Part shown: piece after piece, positions 27,299 to 35,379 of the stretch
Layout of the letters: every line of letters begins with the position of its first letter
How positions within the stretch are numbered: position 1 is the stretch's first letter
From: Paraprevotella clara YIT 11840
GTDB taxonomy: Bacteria > Bacteroidota > Bacteroidia > Bacteroidales > Bacteroidaceae
Length of the DNA: 64,000 nucleotides
Direction: 5' to 3'
Assembly: GCF_000233955.1 (NCBI RefSeq)
Contig: NZ_JH376625.1
Location: 62,001-126,000 of the forward strand
Translations under genes and position numbers: made by a program
Notes under the pieces: generated by a model
Seen by the model: the letters and a program-made list of their open reading frames with translations, nothing else
The model's database searches: none
What the model was told of the DNA's origin: nothing

Positions 27299-27919
27299 AT
27301 GATATATAATACCCAACGTAAGAAATTACCGATGCCGGAGTACGGACGCGGCATCCAGGAAATGGTGGATTATGCGCTCACGCTGGAAAACCGTGAGGAG
27401 CGTCAACGTTGTGCTCGCACGATAGTCTCGATAATGGGAAACATGTTTCCGCATTTGCGTGACGTACCGGATTTCAAGCATAAATTGTGGGATCATTTGG
27501 CTATCATGGCCGATTATAAGTTGGATATTGATTATCCGTACGAAGTGACGCCCAGAAAAGTAGGAGGGGACAGTAAGCCGTCTCCTATGGCCTATCCGAT
27601 GAAAAAGATCCGTTATCGTCATTACGGGGCTTTGTTGGAAGCGTTGATACGTAAATTGGCCGAGATGCCGGAGGGTGCGGAACGGGAAGAACTGACGCTG
27701 TTGGTAGCCGGGCAGATGAAACGGAGCTTGGGTAATTGGAACAAGGATGCCATGGACGATGACAAAGTGGCTTTGGATTTGGACCACTATACGCATGGTA
27801 ACGTGCATTTGGATAGAGAACGTTTTCACTTGTTCTCCGACCAATATGATAAGGTTCAGCCGGGGCGTGCCCCAGTGGCTTATCGTAATGTCGGGCGGAA
27901 GAACAAACGGAAAAATTAA
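27299..27919 (+). CDS. DUF4290 domain-containing protein
   Basis: A 206-residue soluble protein with no signal peptide. The opening MIYNTQRKKLPMPEYGRGIQ and the RHYGALLEALIRKL segment match the Bacteroidetes family DUF4290, which commonly lies between tsaB and murA in this phylum. The C terminus is basic (GRKNKRKN). Function unknown. It starts directly after the tsaB stop. Confidence 0.85.
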   Translation: MIYNTQRKKLPMPEYGRGIQEMVDYALTLENREERQRCARTIVSIMGNMFPHLRDVPDFKHKLWDHLAIMADYKLDIDYPYEVTPRKVGGDSKPSPMAYPMKKIRYRHYGALLEALIRKLAEMPEGAEREELTLLVAGQMKRSLGNWNKDAMDDDKVALDLDHYTHGNVHLDRERFHLFSDQYDKVQPGRAPVAYRNVGRKNKRKN

Positions 27920-27936
27920 GCGGCGGTTCTGTTCGT

Positions 27937-29247
27937 ATGGCTTCATTTATTATAGAGGGTGGTCGTCGTTTGACCGGAGAGATAGTACCCCAAGGCGCGA
28001 AGAACGAAGCCTTGCAGGTGATTTGTGCGACGTTGCTTACTTCAGAACCGGTACGTATCAAAAACATACCCGACATCTCGGATGTGAACAACCAAATCCG
28101 TTTGTTGGAAGATGTCGGTGTGAAAGTCACGCGGAATGCTCCGGGCGACTTTACGTTTCAGGCTGACGAGGTGAACATGGAATATGTGCAGAGCGATGAG
28201 TTTCTGGCGCGTTGTACCAAACTGCGGGGAAGCGTGATGCTTATCGGCCCGATGATAGCCCGTTTCGGCCGTGCCATGGTGGCTAAGCCGGGAGGAGACA
28301 AAATCGGACGCCGTCGGTTGGATACGCATTTTCTCGGAATCCAGAAATTGGGGGCCAAGTTTGATTATGACATCCGACGGGGCGTATACGACATTCATGC
28401 CGGGCGGTTGTGTGGTACGTATATGTTGCTCGACGAAGCCTCGGTCACGGGTACGGCCAATATCATTATGGCTTCAGTGTTGGCTATGGGTACGACAACG
28501 ATATATAATGCTGCGTGCGAACCTTATATCCAACAACTTTGTCATTTGCTCAACCGTATGGGGGCGAACATCAGCGGAATAGCTTCCAACCTGCTCACCA
28601 TCGTAGGAGTAGATTCGCTTCACGGTGCCGCACATACGGTTTTGCCGGACATGATTGAGGTGGGCAGTTTCATTGGCATGGCGGCCATGGTGGGCGATGG
28701 TATCAGCATCAAGAATGTGTCGTATGATAATTTAGGCATCATTCCTTATACTTTCAGCCGTTTGGGCGTGCAAGTGCTTCGTCATGGAGATGATTTGTTC
28801 ATCCCGAGGCATGACCATTATGAGATTGATTCTTTCCTGGACGGTTCGTTCATGACCTTGAGCGATGCGCCGTGGCCGGGATTGACCCCGGATTTGTTGA
28901 GTGTGTTGCTCGTGGTGGCCACACAAGCCAAAGGTACGGTGTTGATTCACCAGAAGATGTTCGAGAGCCGCTTGTTCTTTGTGGACAAGTTGATTGATAT
29001 GGGGGCGCAGATTATCCTTTGTGACCCGCATCGGGCCGTGGTGGTCGGGCACGACCATCAAATCCGTTTGCGTGGCGGACGCATGACGTCGCCTGACATA
29101 CGTGCCGGAATTGCTCTATTGATAGCCGCCATGAGTGCAGACGGGACAAGCCGTATCAGCAATATCGAACAGATAGACCGGGGATATGAGAATATCGAAT
29201 CGCGTCTGACGGCATTGGGAGCTTGCATCAAACGTGTAGAAGAATGA
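27937..29247 (+). CDS. murA: UDP-N-acetylglucosamine 1-carboxyvinyltransferase
   Basis: A 436-residue MurA, the first committed enzyme of peptidoglycan synthesis. The two-domain fold is complete, and GAKNEALQ (about residues 20-27) supplies the conserved Lys/Asn. The active-site loop reads AKPGGDKIGRRRLDTH, so the usual catalytic Cys (Cys115 in E. coli) is Asp121 here. Asp at this position keeps activity but prevents alkylation by fosfomycin. It overlaps rimM by four bases. Confidence 0.97.
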   Translation: MASFIIEGGRRLTGEIVPQGAKNEALQVICATLLTSEPVRIKNIPDISDVNNQIRLLEDVGVKVTRNAPGDFTFQADEVNMEYVQSDEFLARCTKLRGSVMLIGPMIARFGRAMVAKPGGDKIGRRRLDTHFLGIQKLGAKFDYDIRRGVYDIHAGRLCGTYMLLDEASVTGTANIIMASVLAMGTTTIYNAACEPYIQQLCHLLNRMGANISGIASNLLTIVGVDSLHGAAHTVLPDMIEVGSFIGMAAMVGDGISIKNVSYDNLGIIPYTFSRLGVQVLRHGDDLFIPRHDHYEIDSFLDGSFMTLSDAPWPGLTPDLLSVLLVVATQAKGTVLIHQKMFESRLFFVDKLIDMGAQIILCDPHRAVVVGHDHQIRLRGGRMTSPDIRAGIALLIAAMSADGTSRISNIEQIDRGYENIESRLTALGACIKRVEE

Positions 29248-29771
29248 TACGCGAAGACGAAGTATATAAAATAGGTATGTTGACCAAGACACACGGGGTG
29301 TCGGGGGAATTGAACATGGCCTTTACGGACGATGTGTTCGACCGTGTGGAAGCGGAGTATGTGGTATGCCGTATGGACGGAATACTGGTGCCTTTCTTTA
29401 TGGAAGAATACCGCTTTCGGAGCGATACGACGGTCTTGATGAAATTCGAAGGGGTGGATACGGAAGAGCAGGCACGCCGCATGGTCGGCGTGGAAGTTTA
29501 CTTTCCGAAGGCCCTGACGGAAGAGGTACATGAGGGAGAATATACGTGGAGTTACTTTACCGGTTTCACGGTCGTGGACACGGTTCATGGTGAATTGGGA
29601 GAGGTGGAAGCGGTAGACGAATCTACGTTGAATGTTCTTTTTGAAGTCGCTACTCCTTCTGGCGGGAAGATTTTGCTTCCGGCCGGTGAAGACTTGGTGG
29701 AGGATATCGACCATAAAAACCGTAAGATTTACATGACTTTGCCCGATGGCCTTTTGGCTTTGGGGGAATGA
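29244..29771 (+). CDS. rimM: 16S rRNA processing protein RimM
   Basis: A 175-residue RimM. The N-terminal domain (KIGMLTKTHGVSGELNMAF) and the C-terminal PRC-barrel (LLPAGEDLVEDIDHKNRKI) are both present. It assists maturation of the 30S subunit head. I choose the ATG that overlaps the murA stop (ATGA); an in-frame upstream start would extend into murA and adds no family sequence. Confidence 0.95.
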   Translation: MIREDEVYKIGMLTKTHGVSGELNMAFTDDVFDRVEAEYVVCRMDGILVPFFMEEYRFRSDTTVLMKFEGVDTEEQARRMVGVEVYFPKALTEEVHEGEYTWSYFTGFTVVDTVHGELGEVEAVDESTLNVLFEVATPSGGKILLPAGEDLVEDIDHKNRKIYMTLPDGLLALGE

Positions 29772-30952
29772 GAATAATACCTTGGATGAATACGAACGAG
29801 AAGAAAAAGATTGCGATATTAGGTTCCACGGGATCTATCGGGACGCAGGCCTTGCAAGTCATCGAGGAACATGCCGATTTGTATGAGGCGTATGTACTGA
29901 CGGCAAACAACCGGGTGGAACTGCTGATAGAACAGGCACGCCGTTTCATGCCCGAAGCGGTAGTCATTGCCAATGAGGACAAGTACGAGGTGTTGCGCGA
30001 TGCGTTGGCCGACTTGCCCATCAAGGTGTATGCCGGAGCGGAAGCGCTTTGTCAGATTGTGCAGGAAAGGCCGGTGGATGTGGTGCTGACGGCTATGGTC
30101 GGATTTGCTGGTTTAAGGCCGACCATCAGTGCGATTAAGGCGGGAAAAGCCATAGCATTGGCCAATAAGGAAACGTTGGTCGTAGCCGGGGAACTGATTA
30201 ACCGTCTGGCAAATGATTATCATGCGGACATCATTCCGGTGGATTCGGAACATTCTGCCATCTTTCAATGTTTGGCAGGCGAGGTAAGTCCTGTAGAGAA
30301 GATTATCCTGACGGCTTCGGGCGGCCCTTTCCGCACGTTTTCCCATGAACAGTTGGCTTCGGTGACCAAAGCCCAGGCGTTGAAACATCCGAACTGGTCG
30401 ATGGGGGCGAAAATCACCATCGACTCCGCGTCGATGATGAACAAGGGTTTTGAAGTGATAGAGGCCAAATGGCTATTCGGCGTCGAGCCGGGACAGATAC
30501 AGGTGGTGGTACACCCACAGTCTATCGTGCACAGTGCCGTGCAGTTTGCCGACGGGGCGGTCAAGGCGCAGTTGGGAATGCCGGACATGCGTGTGCCCAT
30601 ACAATATGCTTTCTCCTATCCCTTGCGTTTACAGAGTTCGTTCGAACGTCTGGACTTGTTCCGGGTAGGCACGCTCACTTTCGAGGAGCCGGACACCCGT
30701 CGTTTCCGTAACCTCGCTTTGGCGTATGAAGCCTTGCATGAGGGTGGAAACATGCCTTGCATTGTCAATGCGGCTAACGAAATCGTCAATCGTGCCTTTT
30801 TGGAGGACCGTATCGGCTTCTTGCAGATGAGCGATGTGATAGCAAATACGATGCGGAAGACTTCTTTCGTAAAGAAACCCACGTACGAGGATTATTTGCA
30901 GACGGATGCCGAGGCGCGCCGGATTGCAGAGGAGTACGTCGGGGCATGTTAA
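29768..30952 (+). CDS. dxr: 1-deoxy-D-xylulose 5-phosphate reductoisomerase
   Basis: A 394-residue Dxr: the NADPH motif AILGSTGSIGTQAL, ALANKETLVVAG, the metal-binding IPVDSEHSAIFQ and the flexible-loop region TASGGPFR are all intact. It makes methylerythritol 4-phosphate in the MEP pathway, together with ispF at 13320. The annotated start overlaps rimM by four bases (ATGA); an ATG six codons later (29786) is nearer the conserved sequence and is a real alternative. Confidence 0.96.
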   Translation: MRIIPWMNTNEKKKIAILGSTGSIGTQALQVIEEHADLYEAYVLTANNRVELLIEQARRFMPEAVVIANEDKYEVLRDALADLPIKVYAGAEALCQIVQERPVDVVLTAMVGFAGLRPTISAIKAGKAIALANKETLVVAGELINRLANDYHADIIPVDSEHSAIFQCLAGEVSPVEKIILTASGGPFRTFSHEQLASVTKAQALKHPNWSMGAKITIDSASMMNKGFEVIEAKWLFGVEPGQIQVVVHPQSIVHSAVQFADGAVKAQLGMPDMRVPIQYAFSYPLRLQSSFERLDLFRVGTLTFEEPDTRRFRNLALAYEALHEGGNMPCIVNAANEIVNRAFLEDRIGFLQMSDVIANTMRKTSFVKKPTYEDYLQTDAEARRIAEEYVGAC

Positions 30953-30979
30953 ACAAAAACAAAACAAACACAATATTAC

Positions 30980-32383
30980 ATGGATGCAACATTGATTAAA
31001 GCCCTCCAGTTGGTGCTCTCGCTTTCGATTCTCGTAGTGCTCCACGAGGGAGGACATTTCTTTTTCTCCAAACTCTTCCGCGTGAAAGTGGAGAAATTTT
31101 TTCTTTTCTTCGATCCTTATTTCCACTTATTTAGTACGAAAGACAAGTGGTTTACCCGTTTGTTTCCCAAGTGCAAGGACAATGAGACCGAGTACGGTAT
31201 CGGTTGGCTTCCTTTCGGAGGCTATGTGAAGATTGCGGGTATGATAGACGAGAGCATGGACACCGAGCAGATGAAAAAGCCGGTGCAGCCGTGGGAGTTC
31301 CGTGCCAAACCGGCGTGGCAGCGTCTGCTTATCATGATTGGAGGTGTAGTGGTCAATTTCCTTTTGGCTTTGTTTATCTACACCATGATTCTTTTTCATT
31401 GGGGCGAACAGTATATACCGGCCAAGGACATGACGATGGGATACCAGTTCAACGAACAAGCGGAAAAATTAGGTTTCCGTGACGGAGACGTCTTATTGGC
31501 GGTGGACGGTGAAGAAATCCGGAAATGGGACGGTTCCGTTTACCGTGCCGTATCGGAGGCCCGTGAGGTAACTGTGCTGCGCGAGGGCCGGGAAGTGAGT
31601 CTGACGATGCCGGAAGATATGAACATGTTGGAGATGCTTAAATCCAATCCGCCGTTCATGGTTCCTTTCATTCCCTCGGTCATAGATTCTGTTCTTCCTT
31701 CCTCTCCGGTGTATGAAGCCGGAATCCGTAGCGGAGACCGCATCGTGGCGATGGATGGAAAGCCGGTGGCTACGTGGAGCGACTTTGACGAAATCATGAG
31801 AGTACGCATGGAACCTTTGATGGCCGGCAGCCCGTCCCATGAGGATAGCGTGCGTCTGAGCCGCCTGTCTGTGGTTTACCAGTCGAAAGATGGCGCTCGT
31901 ACGGATACCGTGACATTGGAACTTGGGGCAGATTACAAATTAGGATTGTTGAAACAAACCCTTTCGGCGTATTATAAACCTATAAAGGTGGACTATGGTT
32001 TCTGGGCCAGTATTCCGGCCGGTATCTCCCATGGGATAGATGTACTCTCCGGATATGTAAGCGACTTGAAGTACTTATTTACGGCCGACGGTGCGAAAAG
32101 TGTGGGCAGTTTCATCACTATCGGGAGCATTTTCCCTGCTACGTGGGATTGGCTGACGTTTTGGGAGACTACAGCCTTCCTGAGCCTGATGCTGGCTTTC
32201 ATGAACATCCTGCCCATTCCGGCGTTGGATGGCGGTCACGTGCTGTTCCTCATTGCCGAGATGATTCTTCGTCGTCCGCCCAGCGACAAGTTCCTCGAAC
32301 GCGCCCAAGTGGTAGGTATGGCCTTGATCATGGGGCTTATGGTGCTGGCTTGTTATAATGATATTGTGAGGTTCTTATTGTAA
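30980..32383 (+). CDS. rseP: RIP site-2 metalloprotease RseP
   Basis: A 467-residue intramembrane zinc protease with about four membrane segments. The zinc motif is H22-EGG-H26 in the first segment, and the second catalytic motif NILPIPALDGGH is near residue 415. PDZ-type regions lie between (GFRDGDVLLAVDGEEIRKWD and AGIRSGDRIVAMDGKPVATW, two copies). In other bacteria it cleaves membrane anti-sigma factors and leftover signal peptides. The ECF sigma/membrane-protein pair at 56432-57473 is a possible client, but that is only conjecture. It is the last gene of the tsaB-to-rseP run. Confidence 0.95.
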   Translation: MDATLIKALQLVLSLSILVVLHEGGHFFFSKLFRVKVEKFFLFFDPYFHLFSTKDKWFTRLFPKCKDNETEYGIGWLPFGGYVKIAGMIDESMDTEQMKKPVQPWEFRAKPAWQRLLIMIGGVVVNFLLALFIYTMILFHWGEQYIPAKDMTMGYQFNEQAEKLGFRDGDVLLAVDGEEIRKWDGSVYRAVSEAREVTVLREGREVSLTMPEDMNMLEMLKSNPPFMVPFIPSVIDSVLPSSPVYEAGIRSGDRIVAMDGKPVATWSDFDEIMRVRMEPLMAGSPSHEDSVRLSRLSVVYQSKDGARTDTVTLELGADYKLGLLKQTLSAYYKPIKVDYGFWASIPAGISHGIDVLSGYVSDLKYLFTADGAKSVGSFITIGSIFPATWDWLTFWETTAFLSLMLAFMNILPIPALDGGHVLFLIAEMILRRPPSDKFLERAQVVGMALIMGLMVLACYNDIVRFLL

Positions 32384-32407
32384 CATCTTTGTTACATCTG
32401 ATACAAC

Positions 32408-32449
32408 GTTCCGGTAAATTCTTGATTTAGGTCAAGAATTTACCGGAAC
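32408..32449 (+). terminator. Long perfect hairpin after rseP
   Basis: Perfect 18-base arms GTTCCGGTAAATTCTTGA (32408-32425) and its reverse complement (32432-32449) with a 6-base loop, 24 bases after rseP. Only a short CATTTC follows, so there is no clear T tract. It probably ends or stabilises the rseP transcript. Confidence 0.7.
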
Positions 32450-32471
32450 TCATTTCAAAATGATTATTCAT

Positions 32472-32503
32472 CTTGCAGGATAAACGTCCTGTTTGTACCT
32501 TTG
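32472..32503 (+). promoter_or_regulatory. Promoter for the small-peptide / DUF4250 pair
   Basis: The -7 box TACCTTTG (32496-32503) with CTTG (32472-32475) 20 bases upstream, a good fit to the Bacteroidetes promoter pattern. It lies about 90 bases before the small peptide. Confidence 0.65.
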
Positions 32504-32594
32504 TATCACGAAAAAGATATTAATAGGTAATGGTTTTAAGGTAAAGATACGCGTAGGTTACGGTTTGTTTAAGGTAAAAAGATTATTTTTTCAG

Positions 32595-32693
32595 ATGGAT
32601 ACATACATATGGCACGTATTGTTTGCCTGTCTGGTGGCGGCTGTGCTTTGCATAGGTACCTTGGTGGTGACGGTCAGGAACGGACATTTATAA
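32595..32693 (+). CDS. Small single-membrane-segment peptide
   Basis: A possible 32-residue peptide: MDTYIWHVLFACLVAAVL, then CIGTLVVTVRNGHL, one hydrophobic helix with a short charged end. It is 22 bases before the DUF4250 gene and behind a good promoter, so it may be the first gene of that transcript. The frame is open upstream to 32493, but the upstream part contains the promoter's start region and is unlike protein. No family is recognised. Confidence 0.45.
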   Translation: MDTYIWHVLFACLVAAVLCIGTLVVTVRNGHL

Positions 32694-32715
32694 TGATAAG
32701 ACGAGGAGGTTAAAG

Positions 32716-32898
32716 ATGGAAGGAGAAATGCCGAAAGATCCGATGATGCTGATGAGTTTCATCAATATGAAGTTGCGGGATTTTTATCCGACACTCGATG
32801 CTTTATGTGATGATATGGACGTGGACCGCCAAAAATTGGAAAACAAGATGGCCGAAGCAGGTTTGGAATATAATGCGGCAGCCAATAAGTTTTGGTAA
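32716..32898 (+). CDS. DUF4250 domain-containing small protein
   Basis: A 60-residue soluble protein. MPKDPMMLMSFINMKLRD, followed by YPTLDALCDDM and the closing GLEYNAAANKFW, is the DUF4250 pattern found widely in gut bacteria. It has a helical character, probably a small helix-turn-helix-like bundle, with unknown function. A GGAGGTT ribosome binding site is visible just upstream, unusually strong for this phylum. Confidence 0.88.
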   Translation: MEGEMPKDPMMLMSFINMKLRDFYPTLDALCDDMDVDRQKLENKMAEAGLEYNAAANKFW

Positions 32899-32925
32899 CA
32901 CACAAACACAATGTAATTATAGAAA

Positions 32926-32980
32926 GCGTCCCCTCCTTGCTGTGATAGCGACGGAGGGGACGTTCATTTTCTTTCTTTGC
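32926..32980 (+). terminator. Terminator after DUF4250 gene
   Basis: CGTCCCCTCC (32927-32936) and GGAGGGGACG (32953-32962) pair perfectly and are followed by T-rich sequence. It lies between the convergent DUF4250 and lipoprotein genes. Confidence 0.78.
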
Positions 32981-32994
32981 AAGAGTGGGGTGGA

Positions 32995-33471
32995 TTATTC
33001 GTTCGTATCCCCGTCAAATCCTTTATCCCTTTCGAGGATGTCCACTTCTATCTTGCGCAGATAAAATTTGACTTTGGCCCCCAGTTCGTCGAAACGTTGT
33101 TTGAGATGGAACACATCCGTGCGTTGCCGGTAATATTCGGCATTATGTCCCCGTCGCTTTTCAGATTCCAGTTTTTTTAGTATTTCCTGTTCTGCCCTTA
33201 GGGTACTGTCCATTATGGCCAACGTATCTTGTGCCGCAAGGAGTTCGATACTGTCCATTACGATAATGCCGGTGGCGCGTGCTTTAAAGGCCGTAGGGAA
33301 AGTTTCACGCATGGCCAGAATACTGTCTTTGGCAGCTACGTAGTTTCCTTCTGTCATTAAGGTACGCGCAGCATTGAGCATACGGCCTGCGTATTCTTCT
33401 TCCTTATCCTCTTGCCCCGTACAGGAACAGACGATAATAGGAAGCAATAAGGTGTATAATGTTTTTCTCAT
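32995..33471 (-). CDS. Lipoprotein with a helical, coiled-coil-like body
   Basis: A 158-residue protein. The start MRKTLYTLLLPIIVCSC gives a clean lipoprotein signal (Cys near residue 17); the longer frame does not. The rest is helical with heptad-like Leu/Glu/Lys spacing (LRAEQEILKKLESEKRR), and an early TPR-like segment (GRMLNAARTLMTEGNYVAAKD). Similar small lipoproteins are common in Bacteroidales but no function is known. It is divergent from the CCA-adding enzyme gene. Confidence 0.8.
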   Translation of the reverse strand: MRKTLYTLLLPIIVCSCTGQEDKEEEYAGRMLNAARTLMTEGNYVAAKDSILAMRETFPTAFKARATGIIVMDSIELLAAQDTLAIMDSTLRAEQEILKKLESEKRRGHNAEYYRQRTDVFHLKQRFDELGAKVKFYLRKIEVDILERDKGFDGDTNE

Positions 33472-33498
33472 AGGCTTTTTGTCACAGAATTCACTCTG

Positions 33499-33557
33499 CA
33501 AAAGTACCATTTTTTGAGGGAATAATTCAAGCCGATGCGCAAAAAATCGTATTTTTG
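33499..33557. promoter_or_regulatory. Divergent promoters for the lipoprotein and cca genes
   Basis: Minus-strand TACTTTTG (33506-33499) lies 27 bases before the lipoprotein ATG. Plus-strand TATTTTTG (33550-33557) lies 26 bases before the cca ATG. Both fit TAnnTTTG. Confidence 0.6.
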
Positions 33558-33583
33558 CAATTATTTTATGGTATTTTTGAAGA

Positions 33584-35065
33584 ATGAGGAATTTGACGAG
33601 GGAAGATTTGATACATTTGTTGGACAAAAAGATTTTCCATCAAATATCGGAAGTGGCTGATGAGCAGGGTGTGGAATGCTATGTCGTAGGCGGTTATGTG
33701 CGTGATCTTTTTCTGGAGCGCCCTTCGCAGGACATCGATATCGTGACGGTGGGGAGCGGCATAGCATTGGCCAAGGCTTTGGCCGGCAGGCTGGGGAGAG
33801 GCGCACACCTGAGTGTGTTCAGCAATTTCGGTACGGCACAAGTCAAGTTCAAGGGAATGGAGGTGGAGCTTGTAGGAGCCCGGAAGGAGAGTTACAGCCA
33901 TGACTCGCGTAAGCCGGTGGTGGAAGACGGGACGTTGGAAGACGACCAGAACCGCCGTGATTTCACGATTAATGCACTGGCCGTATGTTTGAACCGTGAA
34001 CGTTTCGGAGAATTGGTCGACCCGTTCGACGGCGTGTGGGACATGGAAGACCGCCTCGTCCGTACGCCGCTCGACCCCGACATTACTTTCAGCGACGACC
34101 CGCTGCGCATGATGCGTTGCGTGCGTTTTGCCACCCAACTGAATTTTTATATAGACGAAGAGACGTTCGAGGCGCTGGAACGGAACCGGGAGCGGATAAA
34201 GATCATCTCCCGCGAGCGTATTGCCGACGAATTGAATAAGATAATGATGACGCCCACGCCTTCGAAAGGCTTTGTGGAGTTGGCCCGATGCGGCTTACTG
34301 CCTCTCATTTTTCCCGAGTTGGCAGCTATGGAGGGGGTGGAAAAGGTAAACGGACGTGCGCATAAAGACAATTTCTACCACACGCTTGAAGTGCTCGATA
34401 ATATTTGCCGGCACACGGATAATTTGTGGTTGCGTTGGGCGGCCCTTTTGCACGACATCGGCAAACCGCGTACGAAGCGCTTCGATCCCGTGGCGGGATG
34501 GACTTTCCACAATCATAACTTTATCGGAGCCAAGATGGTGCCGGACATTTTCCGGAAGATGAAGTTGCCGATGAACGAGAAGATGAAATATGTGCAAAAG
34601 ATGGTGGAGCTGCACATGCGCCCCATTGTCATTGCCGACGAGGAAGTGACAGATTCCGCTGTGCGTCGTCTGCTGTTCGAAGCCGGTGACGACATCGAGG
34701 ACTTGATGACACTTTGCGAGGCTGATATTACTTCGAAGAACGCCCAACGTAAACAACGCTTCTTAGACAATTTCAAATTGGTACGCCGCAAGTTGGTGGA
34801 TTTGGAGGAGCGCGACCGTGTGCGCAACTTCCAGCCTCCGGTTTCGGGAGAGGAGATTATGGCGGTGTTCGGTCTGTCTCCTTGTCGCGAGGTCGGCAGT
34901 CTGAAGAGTGCCATCAAAGATGCGATTCTCGACGGCGTGGTACCGAACGAGCACGATGCGGCATACGAGTTCATGCTTCGTCGGGCGGCAAAGATGGGAT
35001 TAAAACCGGTCGGCACCTCGGAAACAGGAGGAGCACCTTCCGCATCGGTAAAGGAAGAAGTTTGA
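33584..35065 (+). CDS. CCA tRNA nucleotidyltransferase with HD domain
   Basis: A 493-residue class II tRNA nucleotidyltransferase. The N-terminal polymerase-beta-like head has VVGGYVRDLFLERPSQDIDI (GG and D-x-D) and the RRDFTINALAV motif; a helical neck follows. The HD domain motif LLHDIGKPRTKRF lies near residue 290. Such proteins add CCA to tRNA 3' ends; the HD domain may act on cyclic phosphates. The last 25 residues are an unconserved Gly/Ser/Glu tail. It stands alone, convergent with sprA. Confidence 0.93.
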   Translation: MRNLTREDLIHLLDKKIFHQISEVADEQGVECYVVGGYVRDLFLERPSQDIDIVTVGSGIALAKALAGRLGRGAHLSVFSNFGTAQVKFKGMEVELVGARKESYSHDSRKPVVEDGTLEDDQNRRDFTINALAVCLNRERFGELVDPFDGVWDMEDRLVRTPLDPDITFSDDPLRMMRCVRFATQLNFYIDEETFEALERNRERIKIISRERIADELNKIMMTPTPSKGFVELARCGLLPLIFPELAAMEGVEKVNGRAHKDNFYHTLEVLDNICRHTDNLWLRWAALLHDIGKPRTKRFDPVAGWTFHNHNFIGAKMVPDIFRKMKLPMNEKMKYVQKMVELHMRPIVIADEEVTDSAVRRLLFEAGDDIEDLMTLCEADITSKNAQRKQRFLDNFKLVRRKLVDLEERDRVRNFQPPVSGEEIMAVFGLSPCREVGSLKSAIKDAILDGVVPNEHDAAYEFMLRRAAKMGLKPVGTSETGGAPSASVKEEV

Positions 35066-35177
35066 CAGTCGGAGGAGGATGCGGCTTTCTTCGCCATAGG
35101 CGGCTGTTTTCTTCTTAATTTGTTGTAATACAGCTTGATGTAAAGTCCGTCTCTGGGCTGAGGAGAATGTCATTTTG

Positions 35178-35242
35178 TTCTGCGCCAAACGAAAAATCAA
35201 TCTCAGCCGAACGATTTTTCAATCTCAGCCGAACGATTTTCC
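35178..35242. repeat. Intergenic repeat, copy 1, with internal tandem duplication
   Basis: 35178-35220 matches 55026-55068 over 43 bases with one difference. Here the last 22 bases are repeated directly (35199-35220 and 35221-35242, one mismatch). Further right, GATTTTCGTTTGG (about 35252-35264) is a near reverse complement of CCAAACGAAAAATC at the left end, giving an outer inverted repeat. It lies between the convergent cca and sprA genes, in an interval otherwise lacking genes. Confidence 0.8.
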
Positions 35243-35323
35243 GTTCTCAGGAGATTTTCGTTTGGGGCGGAGGAACGATGAAAATCATATACATGTGAAG
35301 CGAAGGTTTTGAGCGGGCAACTT

Positions 35324-35366
35324 ACGATTCGGCGGAGCAGGATGTTTTCCTGCTCCGCCGAATCGT
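35324..35366 (-). terminator. Long perfect hairpin after sprA
   Basis: Perfect 19-base arms (35324-35342 and 35348-35366) with a 5-base loop, starting 13 bases past the sprA stop. A further CTTACG/CGTAAG pair lies outside. There is no clear T tract on either strand, so termination or mRNA protection are both possible. Confidence 0.7.
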
Positions 35367-35379
35367 GTAGCGTAAGGCT

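Noticed and set aside
35178-35242. CRISPR-like short repeats
   Set aside because: Only two adjacent 22-base units without spacers; no cas genes nearby.
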